Source: JAWPMV01 sp039819665
Lineage (GTDB): Bacteria > Bacteroidota > Bacteroidia > J057
Length of the DNA stretch: 64,000 nucleotides
Direction: 5' to 3'
NCBI GenBank assembly: GCA_039819665.1
Contig: JBCBRM010000029.1
Span: 45,418 to 109,417, forward strand
A program made the translations under genes and the position numbers. Position 1 is the first letter of the stretch. Every line of letters begins with the position of its first letter. Shown here piece after piece: positions 36,019 to 43,460 of the stretch. The notes under the pieces are model-generated. The model had not been told where the DNA came from. It did no database searches and was given only the letters and a program-made list of their open reading frames with translations.

Positions 36019-37293
36019 TTAAGGTTTTTCCACTCGCAACTTCCGAGCAAAATACCCCATGGCCAGAAGGGTACCTATTCCTCCTACCCAAGCCAATGCA
36101 TAGCTGGACTGGGTAAAAAATTCTACCCAACTCAAATCTCGGGCACCGAAATCTTTATATAAAAGGACAGATACGCTACCCAGGTAACCAAAGGCATCTG
36201 CCAGGTATATGAGGAAACCCACATTGCTTGCCTCTCGATTGGTGGCGATCATGCGGTCAAAGAGGATGGTATTGAAAGGAATATATGCTACATAGGTGGC
36301 AATGCCAGTCATCAATATCCAAAGGTAGGCGCTGATCATCTCTTGCTGGAAAGCCCAGGTGGAAAGTCCCGCCATCACAAAACCCAGGAAAATGGCGACA
36401 TGATTATACATGAGTGCCTTGAAGTTGTCCTTTACTAGTACAAGTAACATAAGCAATAATAGGACAATGATAGATGCCGGGGTTTCTGTTTGGGAGAAAT
36501 TATAGTCGCTACCACTAAGTTCGCCCCAGATGTCAGCGAGGAAATTGTCACGGAAATCCCGATAGGCAGATAAAGCAGTATATGCAACAATTAAGAGAAT
36601 AAGGCCCACAGCGAACTTCCTGAAAAAGGCTTTGCGTTCGGCTCCAGACATAGGTACTCTTTTGGTACGAGCAGCCTCATCTTCCAGGGAAGGTGGCGGT
36701 ACCTGATTGAGCAAATAAACAACTATGATGATCGGTAGGCTAAAAACAAGGCCTGTGGTAAATGGCATCCAGTATTCACTTACCCCAGCCTCCATCAACA
36801 ATTTTCCCACATCCTTTACAAAGCCCGAACCGAAAATAAAACTCGCGCAGAGCCCTAATCCAATCACCTCGGTTTGCTTTCGACCCTCAACATATGAAAA
36901 GGTCAATCCCCAGATTATCCCTAGCGGGAGTCCATTTAAAAAGAGAAAAACAAAGCTATAAGGAGGAGGTACCAGCGCAAATCCCAAAAGGGCCAATTCG
37001 GCAAGTCCAATCAAAAGTAGAAGTATACGTGCTCTTCTTCCACTATCCATTTCCGATACTACCTTGATCCCGATAAACTTGGATAAGGCATAACCAGCAA
37101 CTTGTGAGATGACCAATATCTCTTTAAATCCCAGTCCCCAAAATCCAGGTGCATCAGCAAAAGTGGCGGCAGTATAGGGTTTTCTGAAGGCATACATGAA
37201 GGTGTAAGTAGAAAATGCCATCAGCATGGTAAAAAGGGAAAGCCAGTTTGGATTCAATTTCTCAAGCCTTTCCCGAATTCGAGTATTGGTCAT
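36019..37293 (-). CDS. DUF5690 family major-facilitator-type transporter
   Basis: A 424-residue membrane protein with about twelve helices and the MFS-like duplication. It matches DUF5690 proteins: FTMLMAFSTYTFMYAFRKPYTAATFAD in part, VSEMDSGRRARILLL, LPLGIIWGLTFSYVEGRKQTE and YIPFNTILFDRMIATNREASN. DUF5690 members are uncharacterised MFS relatives of the sugar-phosphate/organophosphate antiporter type, so substrate is unknown. The gene is monocistronic, convergent with the ankyrin gene and divergent from the Na/Pi transporter. Confidence 0.85.
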   Translation of the reverse strand: MTNTRIRERLEKLNPNWLSLFTMLMAFSTYTFMYAFRKPYTAATFADAPGFWGLGFKEILVISQVAGYALSKFIGIKVVSEMDSGRRARILLLLIGLAELALLGFALVPPPYSFVFLFLNGLPLGIIWGLTFSYVEGRKQTEVIGLGLCASFIFGSGFVKDVGKLLMEAGVSEYWMPFTTGLVFSLPIIIVVYLLNQVPPPSLEDEAARTKRVPMSGAERKAFFRKFAVGLILLIVAYTALSAYRDFRDNFLADIWGELSGSDYNFSQTETPASIIVLLLLMLLVLVKDNFKALMYNHVAIFLGFVMAGLSTWAFQQEMISAYLWILMTGIATYVAYIPFNTILFDRMIATNREASNVGFLIYLADAFGYLGSVSVLLYKDFGARDLSWVEFFTQSSYALAWVGGIGTLLAMGYFARKLRVEKP

Positions 37294-37561
37294 AGAGCTT
37301 TAGGATAAATGATCAATAAGGTGCCTATTTATGTAGTCTTTATCAAAAAAATCTCAGAGCGAAAGAGCTCGCACTCAAAATTTCATCTGATATTCACTGT
37401 CTTTTCACCGATAGGAAAAGGTAACTTGAAAAGCCTATATTTTGGAAGCTCGCCAAGATATCCTAAGTTTACACTTAGCCCTGAGACATATTAAAGCTAT
37501 TTCCAGATCTATCACGAAGTATGAAACTCAGGATTTGTCCCAGAACACATCTAAAGCTACA

Positions 37562-38695
37562 ATGTCAACGAATCAAAATCCCGAGCTAAAGGAATCAGAT
37601 TTTACGGCTTATAATCTGAGTTTCAAGATTGGCCAACTACTCCTTATACTTTTCGTTTTTCTGGTTTCACTCAATATGATGAGTGGCAGCTTCAAATTAT
37701 TTGGTGCAGGCTTCGCAGAGCAATTGGTAAGCCTTACCAGCAATCCCTTTGTTTCCCTTTTTATAGGAATGTTGGCGACAGCCATTATACAGAGCTCATC
37801 TACTACCACTACCCTGATTGTGGCCTTGGTAGCTTCGGGAGAAGTTAGCCTGATTGATGCAGTGCCTATGATTATGGGAGCCAATATTGGGACCTCTGTA
37901 ACAAGCACCATTGTTTCTTTGGGTCATATCGGAAATCGGGAAGAATACAAACGAGCGGTAGCAGGCGCCAGTGTGCATGACTTTTTCAATATCCTGACGG
38001 TTATCGTTGTCTTTACCATAGAAATGCTGACTGGAGCCTTAAGTTCCTCGGCTTTATGGTTGGCGGAAGCGATTGGCCCACAGGAGGGCGAAAAGGTGGG
38101 GAGTCTGATCTTTTTTGTAAAAGACACTGCGAAAGGCATCATTAAACTTACGGGAGACAATCCCTACATCTCCTTACCAATCGGCTTGATGGCTCTGTTC
38201 TTTTCACTTCAGTATCTAAGTAAAATCCTGCGTAGTCTCTTGGTCGGAAAAATTCAGGAAAATATGAATAAGTACATATTCGGCAAACCCATCAATTCTT
38301 TATTGACAGGTTTGATTAGTACTACTGCTGTTCAATCCAGTTCGGTTACCTCATCTCTCATGGTACCTCTGGTCGCGACAGATAAAATTACCCTGGAAAA
38401 TGCTTTCCCTTTCCTGATGGGAGCCAATATAGGAACCACAACAACTGCCCTTATGGCTGCCCTCTTTTTGGATGGAGATGCCGCCAATGCAGCATTGGCT
38501 TGTGCTTTCGCCCACCTCCTATTCAATCTTTTTGGTGTGTTTATTTTATTTCCCATCAAACAAGTCAGGCGCATCCCAATTTTTCTGGCTGAGGGTCTAG
38601 GGAATTTAACGCTCAAAAATCGTTTATACGGAGTGGGATATGTAGTTATTTTCTTTTTTATTATTCCTTTTGTTCTAATATCTCTGACCACCTAG
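37562..38695 (+). CDS. Na+/phosphate cotransporter, NptA (Na_Pi_cotrans) family
   Basis: A 377-residue protein from the ATG at 37562 (an upstream TTG frame adds 40 unrelated residues). The two inverted halves are visible: first IIQSSSTTTTLIVALVASG and IMGANIGTSVTSTI, then AVQSSSVTSSLMVPLVA and LMGANIGTTTTALMAAL. These QSSS/GANIGT motifs line the ion pathway in the family. The length is that of the transport core without a PhoU-like tail. It imports phosphate with Na+, as expected for a marine organism. It ends 14 bp before chrA-like gene on the same strand. Confidence 0.9.
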   Translation: MSTNQNPELKESDFTAYNLSFKIGQLLLILFVFLVSLNMMSGSFKLFGAGFAEQLVSLTSNPFVSLFIGMLATAIIQSSSTTTTLIVALVASGEVSLIDAVPMIMGANIGTSVTSTIVSLGHIGNREEYKRAVAGASVHDFFNILTVIVVFTIEMLTGALSSSALWLAEAIGPQEGEKVGSLIFFVKDTAKGIIKLTGDNPYISLPIGLMALFFSLQYLSKILRSLLVGKIQENMNKYIFGKPINSLLTGLISTTAVQSSSVTSSLMVPLVATDKITLENAFPFLMGANIGTTTTALMAALFLDGDAANAALACAFAHLLFNLFGVFILFPIKQVRRIPIFLAEGLGNLTLKNRLYGVGYVVIFFFIIPFVLISLTT

Positions 38696-38709
38696 CTTAA
38701 AAATAATCC

Positions 38710-39825
38710 ATGTACACCGAGATCATCCGCCTGTTTTTCAAATTGGGGATAAGTGCTTTTGGAGGCCCCGCCGCACATATCGCCATGATGGAAGAAGAAT
38801 TTGTGAGTAAAAGAAAATGGATGAGTCGTGAGCATTTTCTCGATTTGATGGGTGCAACCAATCTCATTCCGGGTCCTAATTCGACAGAGATGGTCATGCA
38901 TCTGGGTTTACATAGAGCGGGTCTGGCAGGAATGATTCTGGCTGGAGCTTCCTTTATTTTACCCGCTGCATTTCTCACCCTTCTCCTAGCAGTATTTTAT
39001 GTGGCCTATGGAGATTTGCCAGAAGTCGAGCCTTTTCTTAGGGGAATAAAGCCAGCGGTTCTGGTTATTATTTTAGCTGCCCTGATCAAGTTGGGGAAAA
39101 AGGCCTTAAAGAAGCAAGCCTATATTGTTCTGGGGATAGCAGTTACAGCAGCAGGTCTTTGGGGATTAAATGAAGTTTTTGCTATCCTTTTTGGGGGACT
39201 TATTGGAATGATTGCCATACAGACAGCGAATAAACTCAATTCTGTAGCTTTGTTTACTCTGCCAATTCTGAGTATTACTCAGGTTTCTGATGAAAAGCTT
39301 CTGACTTTATTTCTCAGCTTTTTGAAAATTGGAGCGATCCTGTTTGGCAGTGGCTATGTACTGGTCGCCTATCTGGAAGGTGAGTTAATCGAAAATCTCG
39401 GATGGCTCACCCAACAACAATTACTGGATGCTATAGCAGCAGGACAATTCACCCCCGGACCCGTACTTACTACGGCAACCTTTGTTGGCTATCAGGTAGG
39501 AAGTTATTGGGGTGCCCTATTGGCTACTTTGGGAATCTTTTTGCCTTCCTTTTGTTTTGTTTACGTATTAAATCCTTTGATCCCAAAACTGAGAAGTTCG
39601 GAATGGTCCGCCGCTTTTCTGGATGCAGTCAATGTAAGTGCTCTGGGGATTATGGCCGCTGTCCTAATCTCCCTGACTCAGCAAAGCATTTTTACTCCTT
39701 TTGATTGGAGGGCTTTATTGATTCTTGCTGTTGGGGCCATTATGCAATTTGGGCCAAAGAAAATTGGAGCACCTTATATCGTTTTTACAGGAGCTGTTTT
39801 GGGTTGGTTTCTCACTTTTATTTAG
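38710..39825 (+). CDS. chrA: Chromate transporter ChrA family protein
   Basis: A 371-residue membrane protein containing both CHR halves. Half 1: FFKLGISAFGGPAAHIAMMEE, WMSREHFLDLMGATNLIPGP; half 2: FLKIGAILFGSGYVLVAYLEGE, WLTQQQLLDAIAAGQFTPGP. The FGG/PGP motifs are the family's hallmark. Members export chromate using the membrane potential, though many in marine bacteria are uncharacterised. It follows the Na/Pi gene by 14 bp and is probably co-transcribed. No chrB or regulator is nearby. Confidence 0.9.
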   Translation: MYTEIIRLFFKLGISAFGGPAAHIAMMEEEFVSKRKWMSREHFLDLMGATNLIPGPNSTEMVMHLGLHRAGLAGMILAGASFILPAAFLTLLLAVFYVAYGDLPEVEPFLRGIKPAVLVIILAALIKLGKKALKKQAYIVLGIAVTAAGLWGLNEVFAILFGGLIGMIAIQTANKLNSVALFTLPILSITQVSDEKLLTLFLSFLKIGAILFGSGYVLVAYLEGELIENLGWLTQQQLLDAIAAGQFTPGPVLTTATFVGYQVGSYWGALLATLGIFLPSFCFVYVLNPLIPKLRSSEWSAAFLDAVNVSALGIMAAVLISLTQQSIFTPFDWRALLILAVGAIMQFGPKKIGAPYIVFTGAVLGWFLTFI

Positions 39826-40062
39826 CCCTCCCCTTTTACGTTAGATACCTCAGAGATTTGCTGTAAACTTCCTTAATAATTCTCTGGTGAAAGGAAAGTC
39901 AGCACATTATCCAATCGCCTCCTACTTGTCTATCTACCTCCAGTATTAAACTAAGCCTGTATTCCGGGCTTTCCCAATAGTTAATCCCATGTTTCCGAAA
40001 TCTTTACATCTAAAGATCGAACAAGCTCAGAAGATCGTTCCCGAGAATAGGTAAAAAAGAAA

Positions 40063-40085
40063 GGCCAGCCCGTAGCGGGCTGACC
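40063..40085 (-). terminator. Terminator of the T9SS cargo gene
   Basis: GGCCAGCCCG-TAG-CGGGCTGACC has one mismatch in a 10-bp stem; on the minus strand it is followed by TTTCTTTTTTACC. It lies 35 bases after the stop codon. The rest of the 39826-40120 spacer shows no gene. Confidence 0.8.
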
Positions 40086-40120
40086 TCAAGTGATTATTGT
40101 CCCAGATCTAAACCAAAACC

Positions 40121-43100
40121 TTATTGCAGGATTAGCCTTCCGGTAGCAAGTTTTTGTCCTTGCTGTACTTTCACGAAGTACATTCCGGCAGGTTCTGCAG
40201 TCAGATTAATTCTTGTATTGATTTCGCCACCAAATGGATCTAATTCACTAGTGTGAACCAGACGACCAGAGATGTCAAATACATTTATTTTTACAGTTTC
40301 AATAGTCAATTCAGTAGCTGAAACTGTGAAGATTCCACGAGTTGGGTTAGGATAGAGCTTGATGTTTTGGATCAATTCTTCCTCTCTGATGCTTGTCAAA
40401 GTACCCAATGGTTTTGGGAAGTAATCCAACTGATCCATATACGTCCACTCATCAGCCCAGAAATCATCAGCTTCGATGCTGAATGCTCCCAGATAGTCAA
40501 CCTGAGTGAAGAAAGGATCATTAGGAAGAGCAGTCAACGTAGGACTAAAGATAGCTGCAGCAGACTGAGGACGTGGGTCCAATCCGTTGTTACCAGCTTC
40601 TCTATCCAATCCACCGAAACCAGGATCAGCCACTACCTGACCAGTTCTAAGTAGACGCGCTCTTACAGAGTCAGTACCAGCAGCCAATACAGCTGTAGAG
40701 TCAGCTACATTTCCACCGAATTTCTGAAGAGAAACAGTCCAGATATTGTTAGGATCGTTGTCAGCAACGTTCCACCACAGGTTGTTTTCAAGTACCAGAT
40801 CACCAGCTTCCAAGCGATCGAAAGAATGCTCAGAACCGTTTCCTAGGATCTCAAAGTCAACTCCTCTGTCTTGCTCAGCGAAGATAGAGTTGTGGTATTC
40901 ACCACCTGCGTTATCACGGAAAGTCAACATGCGGTCTCCGTCATCATCTCCACGTCCGATATACGTAACGTTAAAGAATTTAGGAGTAGCGAATGGAGTT
41001 CCAGTTTCAGGGCTAGTACCACCATCATGCTCACCTATACGGTCAGAACCAGCAGCAGCAGATTGGATAGCGAAAGCAAACTGAACGTTTCCTCTCCAGC
41101 CCATGTCGTAGTCGTAAGAGTCATCACCACAGAATGCAGCGATCAGGTGAGAACAGTTTACAGTTCCACCGAACCATTCGAAACCGTCATCTTGGTTGAA
41201 GATTACCTCAATGTGGTCAATAGTTGTTCCGCTACCAACACCACCCATGGTAAATCCATTGATCTCGTTTCCAGCACCGATGTTAGTACCACCGTGGCGG
41301 ATAGAGATATACGTCATGATACCTGAGTTGTCNNNNNNNNNNNNNNNNNNNNNNNNNNNNNNNNNNNNNNNNNNNNNNNNNNNNNNNNNNNNNNNNNNNN
41401 NNNNNNNNNNNNNNNNNNNNNNNNNNNNNNGATCTATAGTTCCGAAAAGACCACGAGCCTCAGTAGTAGGAATACCTTCGATTGCCTGCTCAGGAGGAAC
41501 AGTGTTAGTAGTTGCGTTACCCAGTACGATTACACCACCCCAAAGACCTTGAGTGTTAGGAGCGATATCAATTGGGTTGTCAGTGTCGTCAGAAGCAGCA
41601 GTGAAGATGATAGGCTCAGCTCTTGTACCTTGCGCGTCGAGGTAACCACCACGAGCAACGATCAAAGCAGAAGCATCAGCTCCCTGTCCAGGAAGACCTT
41701 TGATGATTGTTCCTGCTTGAATAATCAGGGTATCGCCACCATTTACAAATACGAATCCATCAAGGATATAAGTAGTATCTTTTGACCAAGTAGTAGTTCC
41801 TGTTCCTGCAGGAGTACCTAAAACTACTCTTTCAGGTCTGGCTCCACTAGTGATAGTAGCCAACTGATCAGGGAAGTATCCCAATTGCTCCATGTATGTC
41901 CATCTTCTCAACCAGAACTCAGAAACCTCAGGGCTGAAAGCTCCTTTGTAGCTAACAGAAGTGAAGAAAGGATCATTAGGAAGAGCAGTTGAAGTTCCAG
42001 GCATAAGAGCTTCCATAGCACGTGGGCGTGGGTCAAGACCTTTTGCGAAAGCATCGCGGTCAAGTAGGAAACCTGGGTCAGCAACTTCTTGACCTGTAGC
42101 AAGAAGACGAGCTTGTACGTCAGAAGTACCAGCAGCTAAATCATTCAAAGAGTCTTGTCTAGCCTGAAGAGAGTCAGGACCATTAGTACCATATTTTCCT
42201 AATGATACAGTCCAGATATCGTTTACATCATTATCAGCAACATTGTACCAGATGTTGTTCTCGATATTTAGATCACCTGCAACCAAACGGTCATAAGAGT
42301 CAGTAGAACCATTTCCTAGGATCTCGAAGTCAACTCCTCTGTCTTGCTCAACGAAGATAGAGTTGTGGTAATCACCACCCGCATTGTCACGGAAAGTCAA
42401 CATACGGTCTCCGTCAGTATCTCCACGTCCGATATACGTAACGTTGAAAAATTGAGGAGTAGCAAGAGGAGTTCCAGTTTCAGGGCTAGTACCACCATCA
42501 TGCTCACCGATACGGTCAGAACCTGCAGCAGGAGATTGGATTGCGAAAGCAAACTGAACGTTTCCTCTCCATCCCATGTCGTAGTCATAAGAGTCATCAC
42601 CACAGAAAGCTGCAGCAAGGTGAGAACAGTTTACAGTTCCACCGAACCACTCAAATCCGTCATCCTGGTTGAAGATAACCTCAATGTGGTCGATAGTTGT
42701 TCCGCTACCAACACCCCCCATAGTGAATCCGTTGATCTCGTTTCCAGCACCGATGTTAGTACCACCGTGGCGAACAGAGATATACGTCATGATACCTGAG
42801 TTATCAGTATCATCAGATACACCGTCAGAGTAATCTCCATCTCCATTCGGGTCAATAGTACCGAATAGACCACGTGGCTCAGTGGTAGGAATACCTTCGA
42901 TAGCCTGCTCTGGAGGAACAGTGTTAGTTGTTGCGTTACCCAAAACGATAACACCACCCCATAGACCTGTTTGGTTAGGAGCAACGTCAATTGGGTTGTC
43001 AGTGTCATCAGATGACGCTGTGAAAATAATTGGATTTGCTCTTTGTCCCTGAGCATCCAAATAGCCACCACGGGCTACGATAAAAGCTGATGCATTAGCA

Positions 43101-43321
43101 CCTTGACCCGGAAGACCTTTAATAATGGTCCCTGGCTCAATTGTTAATGTATCACCAGAATTTACGAATACAAAGCCATCCAGGATATACGTCGTATCAC
43201 TGGACCATGTCGTTGTACCCGTTCCTGCAGCAGTACCCATAATCGTCTTGGTCGGGTTTGTTTGCCCGAACGCAAAGCCGACGAGGCCTAGCAGTAAGAG
43301 GGTAGAAAGAATGTTCTTCAT
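40121..43321 (-). CDS. T9SS-secreted protein with two near-identical tandem halves (contains assembly gap)
   Basis: A 1066-residue protein with a signal peptide (ILSTLLLLGLVGFAFGQ), two repeats of about 470 residues, and a C-terminal type IX sorting domain (NIKLYPNPTRGIFTVSA...GMYFVKVQQGQKLATGRLIL). Each repeat begins GTAAGTGTTTWSSDTTYILDG or its variant, with a right-handed beta-helix-like pattern (LTIEPGTIIKG, GTTIDHIEVIFNQDDGFEWFGG, GRGDTDGDRMLTFRDNAGG). The Asp/Gly-rich segment PNGDGDYSDGVSDDTDN may bind calcium. It is transported to the cell surface, and its role is unknown; the neighbouring TonB-dependent receptor and PhoB-type regulator suggest nutrient acquisition, possibly phosphate. 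The second repeat holds 98 undetermined bases, so residues there are unknown. Confidence 0.85.
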   Translation of the reverse strand: MKNILSTLLLLGLVGFAFGQTNPTKTIMGTAAGTGTTTWSSDTTYILDGFVFVNSGDTLTIEPGTIIKGLPGQGANASAFIVARGGYLDAQGQRANPIIFTASSDDTDNPIDVAPNQTGLWGGVIVLGNATTNTVPPEQAIEGIPTTEPRGLFGTIDPNGDGDYSDGVSDDTDNSGIMTYISVRHGGTNIGAGNEINGFTMGGVGSGTTIDHIEVIFNQDDGFEWFGGTVNCSHLAAAFCGDDSYDYDMGWRGNVQFAFAIQSPAAGSDRIGEHDGGTSPETGTPLATPQFFNVTYIGRGDTDGDRMLTFRDNAGGDYHNSIFVEQDRGVDFEILGNGSTDSYDRLVAGDLNIENNIWYNVADNDVNDIWTVSLGKYGTNGPDSLQARQDSLNDLAAGTSDVQARLLATGQEVADPGFLLDRDAFAKGLDPRPRAMEALMPGTSTALPNDPFFTSVSYKGAFSPEVSEFWLRRWTYMEQLGYFPDQLATITSGARPERVVLGTPAGTGTTTWSKDTTYILDGFVFVNGGDTLIIQAGTIIKGLPGQGADASALIVARGGYLDAQGTRAEPIIFTAASDDTDNPIDIAPNTQGLWGGVIVLGNATTNTVPPEQAIEGIPTTEARGLFGTIDXXXXXXXXXXXXXXXXXXXXXXXXXXXXXXXXXDNSGIMTYISIRHGGTNIGAGNEINGFTMGGVGSGTTIDHIEVIFNQDDGFEWFGGTVNCSHLIAAFCGDDSYDYDMGWRGNVQFAFAIQSAAAGSDRIGEHDGGTSPETGTPFATPKFFNVTYIGRGDDDGDRMLTFRDNAGGEYHNSIFAEQDRGVDFEILGNGSEHSFDRLEAGDLVLENNLWWNVADNDPNNIWTVSLQKFGGNVADSTAVLAAGTDSVRARLLRTGQVVADPGFGGLDREAGNNGLDPRPQSAAAIFSPTLTALPNDPFFTQVDYLGAFSIEADDFWADEWTYMDQLDYFPKPLGTLTSIREEELIQNIKLYPNPTRGIFTVSATELTIETVKINVFDISGRLVHTSELDPFGGEINTRINLTAEPAGMYFVKVQQGQKLATGRLILQ
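40385..43255 (-). repeat. Tandem duplication inside the T9SS cargo gene
   Basis: Two direct units, about 40385-41839 and 41840-43255, are roughly 90 percent identical over compared stretches at the nucleotide level. The offset is 1419 bases outside the gap (for example 41801 versus 43220) and 1473 bases across it (40951 versus 42424). The 54-base difference, 18 codons, is wholly due to the undetermined run. Confidence 0.85.
41333..41430. other. Assembly gap of 98 undetermined bases
   Basis: A run of N lies in the second repeat, where the first repeat has 44 bases encoding an Asp/Gly-rich stretch. Both 98 and 44 keep the reading frame. The near-identical duplication probably caused the gap; its true length is uncertain. 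Confidence 0.95.
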
Positions 43322-43424
43322 TAGTCGATAGTTTTAGTGAGAAAGAATTCTTTGATTTTCCCTATAAGGAAGGTTTAGATATATTTTTGTGTTTGTTGGT
43401 TGACGTGCTTGCTGGTAAAAAATA

Positions 43425-43452
43425 GTCTCCAGAAATTTTTCATTCTGGAGAC
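43425..43452 (-). terminator. Terminator of the TonB-dependent receptor gene
   Basis: Perfect 10-bp stem GTCTCCAGAA/TTCTGGAGAC with an 8-base loop, followed on the minus strand by TATTTTTTAC, 9 bases after the stop codon. It would separate the receptor transcript from the T9SS cargo gene. Confidence 0.85.
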
Positions 43453-43460
43453 TTTATGTT

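Noticed and set aside
41333..41430. A frameshift or pseudogene in the T9SS cargo gene
   Set aside because: The reading frame is open on both sides of the undetermined bases and continues in the same frame, so the gene is probably intact.
40746..42799. Several frames on the plus strand within the T9SS cargo gene
   Set aside because: They are Ser/Thr-rich mirror images of the repetitive coding sequence and occur in both repeat copies.
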